DNA of 12,213 nt from Thermoplasmata archaeon (GTDB lineage: Archaea; Thermoplasmatota; Thermoplasmata; Thermoplasmatales; Thermoplasmataceae), in contig JAKAQT010000038.1 of NCBI GenBank assembly GCA_021819605.1, positions 1 to 12,213 of the forward strand, written 5' to 3'. A program made the position numbers and the translations under genes. This document shows, piece by piece, positions 1-7,467 of this stretch. The notes beneath the pieces were generated by a model. That model was given only the letters and a program-made list of their open reading frames with translations, ran no database searches and had not been told where the DNA came from. How positions within the stretch are numbered: the first letter of the stretch is position 1; every line of letters begins with the position of its first letter.

Positions 1-67
1 GGCTCACTCCCAGATCGCCTATAAGAGAAGGTGTGTTTGGGGCGTATAAGACTGCATTCAATCCCAT
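1..67 (-). CDS. Partial gene of unknown function, 5' end only
   Basis: An ATG on the minus strand at 67 opens a frame that runs off the left edge, giving 22 visible codons beginning MGLNAVLYAP and ending near LIGDLGVS. A good Shine-Dalgarno sequence, CAGGAG (76-81), lies 8 nt before the ATG, which makes this a credible true start. It lies 76 bp downstream of the MBL-fold gene on the same strand, so it may belong to the same transcription unit or have its own promoter in the gap. I do not recognise the family from this fragment. Confidence 0.55.
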   Translation of the reverse strand, partial: MGLNAVLYAPNTPSLIGDLGVS

Positions 68-143
68 TTTATATACTCCTGAGAACCCATGATCATCGAT
101 CTTCAGCTTATGAAGTTTTATGGTTCCTGATAGTCATCCAGAA
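68..143. other. Short intergenic spacer
   Basis: This 76 bp gap lies between the stop of the MBL-fold gene and the start of the left-edge gene. Apart from the Shine-Dalgarno site I see no convincing terminator, hairpin or RNA gene. The only plus-strand open stretch here (from the left edge to a stop at 90-92) has no start or recognisable content. Confidence 0.4.
76..81 (-). promoter_or_regulatory. Shine-Dalgarno site of the left-edge gene
   Basis: CAGGAG on the minus strand, followed by an 8 nt A/T-only spacer (TATATAAA) and then ATG. It decides the start of the truncated gene at the left edge. The TATA-like spacer is too close to the ATG to be its own promoter. Confidence 0.55.
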
Positions 144-1091
144 TCATGGCGTCCGGTAAAGATAGAGCCCGTTTTCCTCTTTCCTTTCCAGCATTCCATC
201 GGCTTCCATGTGCATCAAGTGTGATATTGCCTCGCCAATTGCAAAATTCATCTCCATGAGGTTCATGCTCACCAGATTGCGTTCCTTGCTCCACCTCATT
301 GATTCAGCAACCTCGTATGCAGTCATCCATTTGCTGGCTATTCCCGCAATCTCCTTCATCCTTTCACTGTGATGTGCGATGAGCTGATCTATCCTGTTGT
401 TTGCGTTCTCAAATGGAGACCTGTGCCCCGGATACACCATTTTTGCGCTCAGGGTCCTTGTGCGCTTGAGGCTCTCAAGATAGAGCCCCAGCATATCGGT
501 GCTGTCGTCGTAAAAACTGATGTTTGGTGTTATGCCGGGGAGGATGTGGTCTCCGGAAAAAAGGCAGCTGCATTCTGCTATGTACAGGGAAAATGATCCG
601 GGAGAATGCCCCGGATTGGAAAGAGCCCTGACCCCCGGAATTATTTCCTCGTTACCCTTCAGGTGTATGTCGAATTCGATACGGAGGTACGTATCGAGAT
701 GATCCAGCACGAAGTGCCGCTGAATCATCTGATCGGTGATCGCACTGGGAGTACCGTTCATCCTCATTATTTCCAGCAGAGAATCCCTGAAGTCCTCCGG
801 GCTCTCCTTTATGGCATTGACACGTTTGATATCCTCTTCCCCCATTGCAACCGGTATGCCGAACTCCTGCTGCATCCTGTGTGCAGATCCTATATGATCT
901 ATGTGCATATGGGTGAGGAAAATGTAGTCAACGCTCTCCATCGACAGCCCCTGGGCCATGAGTTCATTGTAGGATTCATCGGACATTCCGGTGTCGACAA
1001 TGATTCTCTTCCTCCCTGAAATTTCATAAACATTGGCTGTTTTCAGTGCCCTGATGGCGATTGGGACTTCATGCCGATCTATTTTGAACAT
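144..1091 (-). CDS. Metallo-beta-lactamase-fold hydrolase with C-terminal helical/winged-helix region
   Basis: A 315-residue MBL-fold metallohydrolase. The signature HxHxDH is present as HMHIDH (61-66), and the further metal ligands are His162 in NPGHSPGS, Asp181 in SGDH and His223 in YPGH, so both zinc sites look intact. Residues from about 230 form a helical tail ending in a likely winged-helix wing (HMEADGMLERKEENGLYLYR, 293-312), an arrangement known in LACTB2-like and related MBL hydrolases. The substrate cannot be read from sequence: thioesters, nucleic acids and glyoxalase-type substrates are all possible. No signal peptide is visible, so it is probably cytoplasmic. The gene starts 17 nt after homoserine dehydrogenase and is likely cotranscribed with it. 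Family is certain, function unknown. Confidence 0.9.
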   Translation of the reverse strand: MFKIDRHEVPIAIRALKTANVYEISGRKRIIVDTGMSDESYNELMAQGLSMESVDYIFLTHMHIDHIGSAHRMQQEFGIPVAMGEEDIKRVNAIKESPEDFRDSLLEIMRMNGTPSAITDQMIQRHFVLDHLDTYLRIEFDIHLKGNEEIIPGVRALSNPGHSPGSFSLYIAECSCLFSGDHILPGITPNISFYDDSTDMLGLYLESLKRTRTLSAKMVYPGHRSPFENANNRIDQLIAHHSERMKEIAGIASKWMTAYEVAESMRWSKERNLVSMNLMEMNFAIGEAISHLMHMEADGMLERKEENGLYLYRTP

Positions 1092-1108
1092 TTAATCCAC
1101 GAGGTATC

Positions 1109-2122
1109 TCAGCATTTTCCTTGAAATTTTTCCCTGGCAAGAAGCATCACATCATTCATTACGGCCGCAGCAGTTTCCCCGGGGCCGTCGCTGACGCTGT
1201 GAATCCTGAGCCTGCCGTTCCTTGAAGTGTTTACCTCGTATCCAAGGGACATCTCGCCCAGTGAAAGAAGGTAATCGCCTTCATCCAGGTCACGAAGGCC
1301 GCTGAATGCATGAACTTCATTTCCGGATCTGGTGATTTCTGTGATGAGCCTGTACCTATCCATCCCGTTGACATCCGTGCTCTCTGAAACACCGGATGTT
1401 TTGATATCTTTCAGTGTCATATTTTTCCCGAATAATGCATTGGCCAGTATGACTGTTTTCCTTGCCCCGTCCAGCCCGTCAGTGTCATCCCTGAAATCCG
1501 TTTCAGCAATGCCCCTTTTTTGGGCCTCGGCAACAGCATCCATGAAGGTCTTTCCTTCCCGCATCTGTTTCAGTACAAAATTTGCAGTAAGGCTGACTAT
1601 CCCCGTGAATTTATTTACCACGGAAGGCCCGCATGAGTGGCCCAGGAGGCTGAACAACGGCACTCCGCCTGCCACAGTGGCTTCGTAGAGTACTGTTCTT
1701 GTGCGTTCCGAAGCATTATCCATTATCTCTTTCCAGTGGTTTGCCAGAGGCGACTTGTTTGCCGTCACCACATCCATCCCGTTTTTCATGGCAGACAGGT
1801 ACATCTGCAGCTCCCTGGATCCGTCCCGGGATGCCGAGGACATGTCCACAAGAATTCCACCTTCATTCTCAGTCATTTCCCTGGATGTTGCCTCCCTTCC
1901 AAGAGACAGTATGTTGCCGGAAAGCTTTGCCTTCAAAAGATCAGCAGGATCCACAGGCTTGCTGAAGATAACTGATCCGGTCCTGTCTGATGCCCCGCCA
2001 ACAACTATGTCCATCCCGGTTCTTTCGGAAATCAGCTTGCCTTCATCTACCAGTATGGTAAGGAAGTTCTTGCCCACGCTCCCTATACCTTGGATATATA
2101 CGGAAATACTATTTCTCTGCAT
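1109..2122 (-). CDS. hom: Homoserine dehydrogenase
   Basis: Reduces aspartate semialdehyde to homoserine with NAD(P)H, the branch step toward threonine and methionine. Numbered from the ATG at 2122, the 337-residue protein has an N-terminal Rossmann nucleotide site GIGSVG (12-17), TANKSPLA (120-127, with the conserved Lys), ATVAGGVPL (148-156), and the substrate/catalytic segment DDTDGLDGARK (212-222) ending in the proposed catalytic Lys. The loop usually written GIxNGTxNY reads GIVSLTANF here, a mild departure. There is no C-terminal ACT domain, so no threonine feedback through such a domain is expected. The ATG overlaps the end of gyrA by 14 nt and has GAGG just upstream inside gyrA; an in-frame TTG at 2131 is a less likely start. 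The overlap suggests translational coupling to gyrA. Confidence 0.92.
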   Translation of the reverse strand: MQRNSISVYIQGIGSVGKNFLTILVDEGKLISERTGMDIVVGGASDRTGSVIFSKPVDPADLLKAKLSGNILSLGREATSREMTENEGGILVDMSSASRDGSRELQMYLSAMKNGMDVVTANKSPLANHWKEIMDNASERTRTVLYEATVAGGVPLFSLLGHSCGPSVVNKFTGIVSLTANFVLKQMREGKTFMDAVAEAQKRGIAETDFRDDTDGLDGARKTVILANALFGKNMTLKDIKTSGVSESTDVNGMDRYRLITEITRSGNEVHAFSGLRDLDEGDYLLSLGEMSLGYEVNTSRNGRLRIHSVSDGPGETAAAVMNDVMLLAREKFQGKC

Positions 2123-4523
2123 CTTCCTCAACTTCCTCGCCCGGTTCTATCCTGGATACCTCAATGACCGCATCATTGTCCGACGTGTCTATGAGTTTCA
2201 CTCCAGAAGTTACCCTTGCCTGGCTTTTTATTCCGCTCACCTTCAGCCGGATTGTCTTCTCATTCCTTGTGATTATCATTATCTCATCATCCGGCCTTAC
2301 AGGAATCGCCTTGACCAGGTTTCCCGTCCGCTCCGATTTTTTGAACACAAGGATTCCCGAAGATCCCCTGTGATGAACAGAAAACTCGGCAATTGGTGTG
2401 CGCTTCCCTATGCCATTTTCCGAAACTGTTAGAACTTCCTCGTCGTCCTGTGCAATGAATCCTGTAATAATGTATTCGCCTTTCTTCAGCCTCATGGCCC
2501 TGACGCCCCGGGATGTGCGGCCGGTGGACCTGACCTCCGATGTCGTGAATACCGATGCCTTGCCGGAATTTGATATTGCCACTATGTTGCCTTCCCTGGA
2601 GATTGCCTCAACGGAAACAACCTCGTCATCGTCCTCCAGCGCTATAATCCTGATGCCGGAGGAACGCATGTCTAGTATCGCTTCTGCAGGAGTCCTCTTT
2701 ATGAAGCCGTTCCTGGTCAGGATCACAAGATGGGATTCCCTTGATTCCGGTGCCTTCATGATCTGCTCCACCACTTCTCCCTCCTGCAGAGGAACATATG
2801 AAGCGGCAGTAACACCCACAGATTTCCTGGATTTCTTCTCAATTTCATATGCCAGGGTCCTCAGGACCCTTCCGGTGTTGGTGAACATGAAAATGCTGTC
2901 GTGTGAGCTGCAGGAGAGAATGGTCTTTACGGAATCCTCCTTCCTTGTTGATGTTATTATGCCCTTCCCGCCTCTTCTCTGTGCCCTGTACTCCTCAAGC
3001 GACACCCTCTTCAGGAGGCTGCCTTCACTAAGTATGACAACATCATCCTCTTCCGGGACCAGATCGGCTATGGTCCTGGCCTTGATCTCCCTGAATGATA
3101 TCTTGGTCCTTCTCTTGTCCCCGTACTTCTTGGAAAGCTCCTTGAGTTCTTCCTTTATTATGCTGCGCCTCAGGTCTTCGCTTGCCAGAATTTTCTCCAG
3201 CGACAGGATTTTTTCCCTGACATCCTTCAATTCCTCCTCAACCTTGCTGATTTCCAGTGCGGTAAGCCTCTGCAGTCTTAGTTCGAGGATAGAGTTGGCC
3301 TGAACGTCGTCTATTTCAAGTTTCGACATCAGGTCCGCCCTTGCCGTGGGAACATCCCTGGCACCACGTATGATTGATATGACGTCATCTATATTTTCAA
3401 GGGCCTTTGTGAGCGCCAGTAGAATGTGCTCCCTCTCCCTCATCTTGTTAAGATCAAAGCTGGATCTCTTGACTATGACCTCAAGCCTGTGCATTATGTA
3501 ATTGTCCACCAGTCCCTTGAGATTAAGTGTTCTTGGCTGGTTGTTCACAAGGACCAGGTTGATGATTCCTATGGATGATTCAAGTTCGGTGTGCTCATAA
3601 AGCTGGTTAAGGATGAGGTTTCGCATATCATCGTCCCTGACCTTTATGACCACACGCATGCCTGTTCTGTCGCTTTCGTCCCTTATATCCGTGATCCCCT
3701 TCAAAATCTCATTCTTCACCTGTTCTGCAACATTCTGTATGAAGACTGCCTTGTTGACCCCGTATGGAAGGCTCTTGATGACAATGTGCTTGGGCTCAGA
3801 CAGGTCGACCTCACCCTGGCTAACCACCTTTCCACGGCCAGTCAGGTAGGCATCCATGAGTTCCTGGGAATAGAATGATATTCCGCCACCCGGGAAATCA
3901 GGCCCCTTTATGTATTTCAAAAGCTCCTTTACTTCATAATCCCTGTGGTCAAGAGCATATGTGATTGCATTGCATACCTCGGTTAGATTGTGCGGAACCA
4001 TGTTGGTTGCCATCCCGACCGCTATGCCCGATGATCCGTTGATTAGAAGGTTCGGAACCTTTGTGGGAAAATACTCCGGCTCTTCCAGTGACCCGTCGAA
4101 GTTCAGCCTGAATGGAACCGTGTTCTTCTCAATATCCCGAACCATTTCCTCTGATAGCTCTGTAAGCCTTGCTTCTGTGTACCTCATTGCGGCAGGTGCA
4201 TCACCGTCTATGGAGCCGAAATTCCCCTGCCCATCAACAAGAAGGTACCGCATTGAGAAATCCTGGGCCATTCTGGCCAGGGCCTCATATATGGCCATAT
4301 CTCCATGCGGGTGGTACTTACCCATGGTCTCGCCAACTATTCTGGCGCACTTCTTGTAAGGTTTGTCATGGTTAACATTCAACTCGCTCATTGAGTAAAG
4401 AATCCTCCTCTGAACGGGCTTAAGGCCATCCCTCACCTCAGGAATTGCCCTGCTGACTATGACGCTCATGGCGTATTCAAGGTATGATGTTTTAATCTCG
4501 TTCTCAATTGGTCTTTTTTCCAA
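2109..4523 (-). CDS. gyrA: DNA gyrase subunit A
   Basis: The DNA-cleaving and DNA-wrapping subunit of gyrase, a type IIA topoisomerase that introduces negative supercoils as a GyrA2GyrB2 complex. The 804 residues comprise a winged-helix/tower region with the catalytic Tyr115 in AMRYTE (112-117), a coiled-coil region around 355-470, and a C-terminal beta-pinwheel with about six blades (for example TGRVLRT near 550, NGFIKRT near 605, NGIGKRTP near 703). The GyrA box QRRGGKG is intact at 515-521, which marks a true gyrase rather than topoisomerase IV. The tail is acidic (EPGEEVEEDAEK). The start is TTG, supported by GAGGG six nt upstream and by no nearby ATG. The quinolone-pocket positions equivalent to E. 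coli Ser83 and Asp87 are Met76 and Glu80. It is 9 nt downstream of gyrB. Confidence 0.98.
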   Translation of the reverse strand: MEKRPIENEIKTSYLEYAMSVIVSRAIPEVRDGLKPVQRRILYSMSELNVNHDKPYKKCARIVGETMGKYHPHGDMAIYEALARMAQDFSMRYLLVDGQGNFGSIDGDAPAAMRYTEARLTELSEEMVRDIEKNTVPFRLNFDGSLEEPEYFPTKVPNLLINGSSGIAVGMATNMVPHNLTEVCNAITYALDHRDYEVKELLKYIKGPDFPGGGISFYSQELMDAYLTGRGKVVSQGEVDLSEPKHIVIKSLPYGVNKAVFIQNVAEQVKNEILKGITDIRDESDRTGMRVVIKVRDDDMRNLILNQLYEHTELESSIGIINLVLVNNQPRTLNLKGLVDNYIMHRLEVIVKRSSFDLNKMREREHILLALTKALENIDDVISIIRGARDVPTARADLMSKLEIDDVQANSILELRLQRLTALEISKVEEELKDVREKILSLEKILASEDLRRSIIKEELKELSKKYGDKRRTKISFREIKARTIADLVPEEDDVVILSEGSLLKRVSLEEYRAQRRGGKGIITSTRKEDSVKTILSCSSHDSIFMFTNTGRVLRTLAYEIEKKSRKSVGVTAASYVPLQEGEVVEQIMKAPESRESHLVILTRNGFIKRTPAEAILDMRSSGIRIIALEDDDEVVSVEAISREGNIVAISNSGKASVFTTSEVRSTGRTSRGVRAMRLKKGEYIITGFIAQDDEEVLTVSENGIGKRTPIAEFSVHHRGSSGILVFKKSERTGNLVKAIPVRPDDEIMIITRNEKTIRLKVSGIKSQARVTSGVKLIDTSDNDAVIEVSRIEPGEEVEEDAEK

Positions 4524-4529
4524 CTTTAT

Positions 4530-4534
4530 CCCTC
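4530..4534 (-). promoter_or_regulatory. Shine-Dalgarno site supporting the TTG start of gyrA
   Basis: GAGGG on the minus strand overlaps the gyrB stop codon and lies 6 nt before the TTG codon at 4523. The first ATG in frame is 18 codons further in, inside the conserved N-terminal region, so the TTG is the start. The site position suggests that ribosomes finishing gyrB can reinitiate on gyrA. Confidence 0.7.
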
Positions 4535-6482
4535 ACAAATCTATATTTGTAACGTATCTGGCATTCTCTTCAATGAACTTTCTCCTTGGTTCCACCTTAT
4601 CGCCCATCAGAATTGAAAAAAGTCTGTCGGCTGCAGCAGCATCCTCTATGGTGACCTCGACCAGCTTCCTTGTCTCAGGCTTCATTGTTGTTTCCCAGAG
4701 CTGCGCCGGATTCATTTCTCCAAGTCCCTTGAACCTCTGTGTAACAGCATTCTGCCCCATTTTCTCGGAAACCCTATCCTTGTCATTCTCCGAGTACACG
4801 TACGCAACCTTGTCTCCCTTCTGTACCCGGTATAGTGGTGGCTGGGCAAAGAAAATCTTACCGTTTGTGACAAGCTCCCTGGCATACCTGTAGAAGAATG
4901 TGAGAAGAAGTGTGCGTATATGGGCGCCGTCAACATCGGCATCGGTCATTATGATTATCTTCCCGTACCTGAGCTTGTTTAAATCAAGATCGTCCTTAAT
5001 ATTGGTTCCCAGGGCGGTGATGAGATCCCTGATGACCTGATTGCCCAGGGTCTTGACATCGTTGGATTTCTCAACGTTAAGTATCTTTCCACGCAGCGGC
5101 AGGATTGCCTGGAATTCCCTGTTCCTGGCCTGTTTTGCTGATCCACCTGCGGAATCACCCTCAACGATGTACAGTTCCGTCTTTTCCGGATCGGAGGAAG
5201 AACAGTCAGCAAGCTTCCCTGGCAGGCCACCACCCTCAAGGGCAGATTTCCTTCTCACCAGCTCCCGGGCTTTCCTTGATGCTTCCCTGGCAGCGGCTGC
5301 TGCAAGGGTTCTCTTGATTATTACGTCTGCTATGTTGGGGTAGGATTCAAAGTATTCCTTCAGATAACCCTCGGTTGCAGACTGGACTATGCCTCGCGCC
5401 TCGCTGTTTCCAAGCTTTGATTTTGTCTGGCCCTCGAACTGCGGTTCAGGAATCTTGAGATGAAGCACTGCAACGATGCCTTCCCTGACGTCGTCGCCTG
5501 TAATTGATTCCACGCCCTTTATCATGTTTTTGTTCTTGGCATAGTCCTGTATCACACGGGACAGACCGGCCCTGAACCCTGCAACGTGGGTTCCGCCTTC
5601 AACTGTGTTTATGTTGTTGACGAAGCTTTCCAGTGTTTCAGATACTCCTGTTGTATACTGGAATGCAAACTCCACAACGAAATTCTCTCCTTCCGTCCTG
5701 TTGTATATGGGATCTCTGTGCACTGCATTGTACCCCTCGCCAAGGTATCTCACAAATTCCGAAAGGCCCCCATCAAAGTGCAGTACATCCTTGCTGCCCG
5801 TCCTGAGGTCGTCAAGGGTAATGGTGATGGCTGGATTCAGGAATGCCAGGTCCCTAACCCGCTCAAGTATGGTGCTGTATGAGAATTCAGTTGTCTCGAA
5901 AATCTCCGGATCAGGATAGAAGAATATTATTGTGCCATGTTCCCTGTTAAGGTGCAGGGTCACACCCTTGAGTTCTTCCGGCGGACTGTTGAGAAAATCT
6001 GATAGTTCCACGGACTTGAGTTTGCCTTCCGGGACACCACGGATGAAGGTTTCCCAGTATATCTTGCCATCCCTTTTCACAACAGCTACAAGCTTCGATG
6101 AGAGGGCGTTGACCACATGGACTCCCACGCCATGAAGTCCGCCGGTTATCTTGTACACTTTCTTGTCAAATTTGGCTCCACTGTGAAGCTCTGTGAGGAC
6201 TATTTCGAGGCCGGGCCTGCCGTATTTGGGATGAATGTCAACAGGAATACCACGCCCGTCGTCCTCCACCATTATTGAGTTGTCAGTATTTATGGAGACA
6301 TATATGGACTTTGCAAAACCGGCTATTGCTTCATCCACTCCATTATCCACAACCTCGTAAACCAGATGGTGTAGCCCTCTTTCATCGGTTGACCCTATAT
6401 ACATCCCCGGGACTTTTCTGACTGCCTTAAGTCCCTCCAGAATCTGTATCTGAGAAGAATCATAATTTTCCATAGCATACAT
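4533..6482 (-). CDS. gyrB: DNA gyrase subunit B
   Basis: The ATPase subunit of gyrase, 649 residues, close to compact bacterial GyrB lengths. The GHKL ATPase motifs are intact: Glu43 and Asn47 in YEVVDNGVDEA, DDGRGIP (74-80), GGLHGVG (114-120) and the QTK lysine at 354. The TOPRIM metal site is EGDSAGG (Glu441) plus TDADVDG (Asp514, Asp516), followed by QRFKGLGEMNP (582-592) and the usual C-terminal end. There is no large TOPRIM insertion as in E. coli GyrB. Two ATGs are possible: 6482, or 6473 (protein starting MENYDSS), which sits 8 nt after AAAGGAA and may be the better start. It is first in the gyrB-gyrA-hom-hydrolase unit, with its own TATA box upstream. Confidence 0.98.
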   Translation of the reverse strand: MYAMENYDSSQIQILEGLKAVRKVPGMYIGSTDERGLHHLVYEVVDNGVDEAIAGFAKSIYVSINTDNSIMVEDDGRGIPVDIHPKYGRPGLEIVLTELHSGAKFDKKVYKITGGLHGVGVHVVNALSSKLVAVVKRDGKIYWETFIRGVPEGKLKSVELSDFLNSPPEELKGVTLHLNREHGTIIFFYPDPEIFETTEFSYSTILERVRDLAFLNPAITITLDDLRTGSKDVLHFDGGLSEFVRYLGEGYNAVHRDPIYNRTEGENFVVEFAFQYTTGVSETLESFVNNINTVEGGTHVAGFRAGLSRVIQDYAKNKNMIKGVESITGDDVREGIVAVLHLKIPEPQFEGQTKSKLGNSEARGIVQSATEGYLKEYFESYPNIADVIIKRTLAAAAAREASRKARELVRRKSALEGGGLPGKLADCSSSDPEKTELYIVEGDSAGGSAKQARNREFQAILPLRGKILNVEKSNDVKTLGNQVIRDLITALGTNIKDDLDLNKLRYGKIIIMTDADVDGAHIRTLLLTFFYRYARELVTNGKIFFAQPPLYRVQKGDKVAYVYSENDKDRVSEKMGQNAVTQRFKGLGEMNPAQLWETTMKPETRKLVEVTIEDAAAADRLFSILMGDKVEPRRKFIEENARYVTNIDL

Positions 6483-6520
6483 TCCTTTGACGGTACAATG
6501 TCAAATTATCCCTATTCCAT

Positions 6521-6529
6521 TGCATATAA
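6521..6529 (-). promoter_or_regulatory. Putative TATA box of gyrB
   Basis: CTTATATGC on the minus strand, about 43 nt before the upstream gyrB ATG. With the usual archaeal spacing this would give a short leader that contains the AAAGGAA ribosome site. It is the best promoter candidate in the 78 bp gap between the 81-residue gene and gyrB. Confidence 0.45.
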
Positions 6530-6560
6530 GAATTTATTGACTGCAATCATGCGCAGATGA

Positions 6561-6806
6561 TCAATTTTCCTTACGTACAACGACCCTGATGTCCTGATCT
6601 TCCTCCACTATGCTTACAATTCTCAGCTTTGTTGTCCTTGCCAGCCCATCATATGTGTTTCGGTCATATCCGAATTTATCCCGGGAAAGCATTATCTCAG
6701 CATCCTGACCCGGATCGAGCTGGATGGAGAGCCCCTTCATGACACTCTTAAGGTAGTTGAAAGGATCACCCCCGCAGGTAATGTTTCTGTGGTCTTCCTT
6801 CAGCAT
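6561..6806 (-). CDS. Small protein, possibly a divergent TusA/SirA-like fold
   Basis: An 81-residue protein with a predicted beta-alpha-beta-alpha-beta-beta pattern: strand to Cys11 (RNITCGGDPF), helix NYLKSVMKGL, then GQDAEIMLSR, a helix ending in LARTTKL, and strands RIVSIVEED and IRVVVRKEN. Length, the Cys at the end of the first strand followed shortly by a Pro and a helix, and the order of elements resemble the TusA/SirA sulfur-carrier family. However, the family's CPxP motif is replaced by CGGDP, so the assignment is only a suggestion. It lies 78 bp before gyrB on the same strand. A TATA-like ATTTATTAG (6830-6838) about 28 nt before the ATG and no clear Shine-Dalgarno site suggest a leaderless message. 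Confidence 0.75.
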   Translation of the reverse strand: MLKEDHRNITCGGDPFNYLKSVMKGLSIQLDPGQDAEIMLSRDKFGYDRNTYDGLARTTKLRIVSIVEEDQDIRVVVRKEN

Positions 6807-6829
6807 GATTATGGTATATTGAATTCCAG

Positions 6830-6838
6830 CTAATAAAT
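6830..6838 (-). promoter_or_regulatory. Putative TATA box for the 81-residue gene
   Basis: ATTTATTAG on the minus strand, centred about 28 nt before the ATG at 6806. That distance fits a transcript starting at or next to the start codon. Confidence 0.35.
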
Positions 6839-6865
6839 GGTATCAGGAACGGTGGAAGATCTGTT

Positions 6866-7219
6866 CTAATCTCTCCTTATGATCAGGTAGTCGTCCAGTA
6901 TCCTGTTGATCTCCCTCATTTCACTTCCGGGTATTATTATGCCCTTTATCCTTGCTTCTCCAAGAATACCACTGATGGCTATTGCATTTGTATGTGCTGC
7001 CATGTAAAGCTCGTAATTGCTGTAGTTCAGGCTGGCAATTTTTGTTTCAAGTTCTGTTTTTTCCACCAGGAGCTTTCTCTGGATTTGCAGGGCTGCTCTG
7101 ATTTTTTCCAGAATCCCAAGGTAATTTCCGAAATTATTCAGCACTTCCTCAGTCTCTGAATCTGTCAGGTTGATTTCCTTGCAGAGTCTGCGTATGTCCT
7201 GTTCATCACTCAGAAACAA
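6866..7219 (-). CDS. Helical protein, downstream part of the split coiled-coil locus
   Basis: The protein-like part of this frame begins near 7219: helical text DEQDIRRLCKEINL, a coiled-coil-like middle (ALQIQRKLLVEKTELETKIA) and a C-terminal segment with GEARIKGIIIPGSEM and RILDDYLIIRRD. I do not recognise a family. The frame stays open upstream to an ATG at 7342, but that extension (MRISLRTSRCCGQ...) is the shadow of the neighbouring frame and does not read like protein. Two readings are possible. A separate gene could start at TTG 7219 (117 codons), with GGAGG 10 nt upstream. Alternatively it is the second half of one protein joined to the upstream frame by a +1 shift at the UGA at 7206-7208, giving about 184 residues. 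Confidence 0.6.
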   Translation of the reverse strand: MFLSDEQDIRRLCKEINLTDSETEEVLNNFGNYLGILEKIRAALQIQRKLLVEKTELETKIASLNYSNYELYMAAHTNAIAISGILGEARIKGIIIPGSEMREINRILDDYLIIRRD

Positions 7220-7418
7220 GCTGGTGCAGCCTCCGCTCAAGACGATCTTCAATTGCGATGTCCTCCCGAATTTCCGTGACTCGAACCTGAAGTGATAAGA
7301 GATCTGCCCGCAGCATCTCGATGTCCTCAACGAGATTCTCATTCCTCAGGGTGAGATACCTCAATTCTGAGCTGAGTTTCCTTTCAATATCCGATTCCGG
7401 ATGATCGTCTCCATTCAT
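7206..7418 (-). CDS. Coiled-coil protein, upstream part of the split locus
   Basis: A 70-residue highly charged protein, predicted to be one long coiled coil from about residue 10 to the end (ERKLSSELRYLTLRNENL, then further heptad-like text to RLERRLHQLVSE). It stops at UGA just where the next helical frame begins. Skipping one base there continues the helix as VSE-DEQDIRRL, so the two pieces may once have been, or still be, a single protein. The family is unknown; long helical coiled coils of this size act as scaffolds or subunits in many systems, so nothing specific follows. It is transcribed divergently from the DUF1059 gene across a 49 bp gap with a shared TATA-like palindrome. Confidence 0.6.
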   Translation of the reverse strand: MNGDDHPESDIERKLSSELRYLTLRNENLVEDIEMLRADLLSLQVRVTEIREDIAIEDRLERRLHQLVSE

Positions 7419-7434
7419 GCTTTAGAAGCCTCAG

Positions 7435-7445
7435 TAAATATTTAA
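7435..7445. promoter_or_regulatory. Palindromic TATA element between divergent genes
   Basis: TAAATATTTAA is close to perfectly palindromic (TAAATATTTA). It lies in the 49 bp gap between the minus-strand coiled-coil gene (ATG 7418, about 22 nt away) and the plus-strand DUF1059 gene (ATG 7468, about 28 nt away). Both distances fit archaeal TATA boxes of leaderless or near-leaderless transcripts, so it could serve both directions. The DUF1059 side also has a weak AAGG five nt before the ATG. Confidence 0.45.
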
Positions 7446-7467
7446 GGTTGGTGAGAATAAGGCGAAA

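Noticed and set aside
1701..2432. Plus-strand open frame (243 codons) across the hom-gyrA junction
   Set aside because: It is antisense to two well-supported genes and resembles no family.
2398..3303. Long plus-strand open frame (301 codons) opposite gyrA
   Set aside because: It is the antisense of conserved GyrA sequence, rich in Ser and Leu in the way antisense frames of this composition are, with no recognisable motif.
7220..7342. N-terminal extension of the downstream coiled-coil frame to an ATG at 7342
   Set aside because: The 41 extra codons overlap the upstream coiled-coil frame and read as Arg/Ser/Cys-rich shadow text, unlike the helical rest of the protein.
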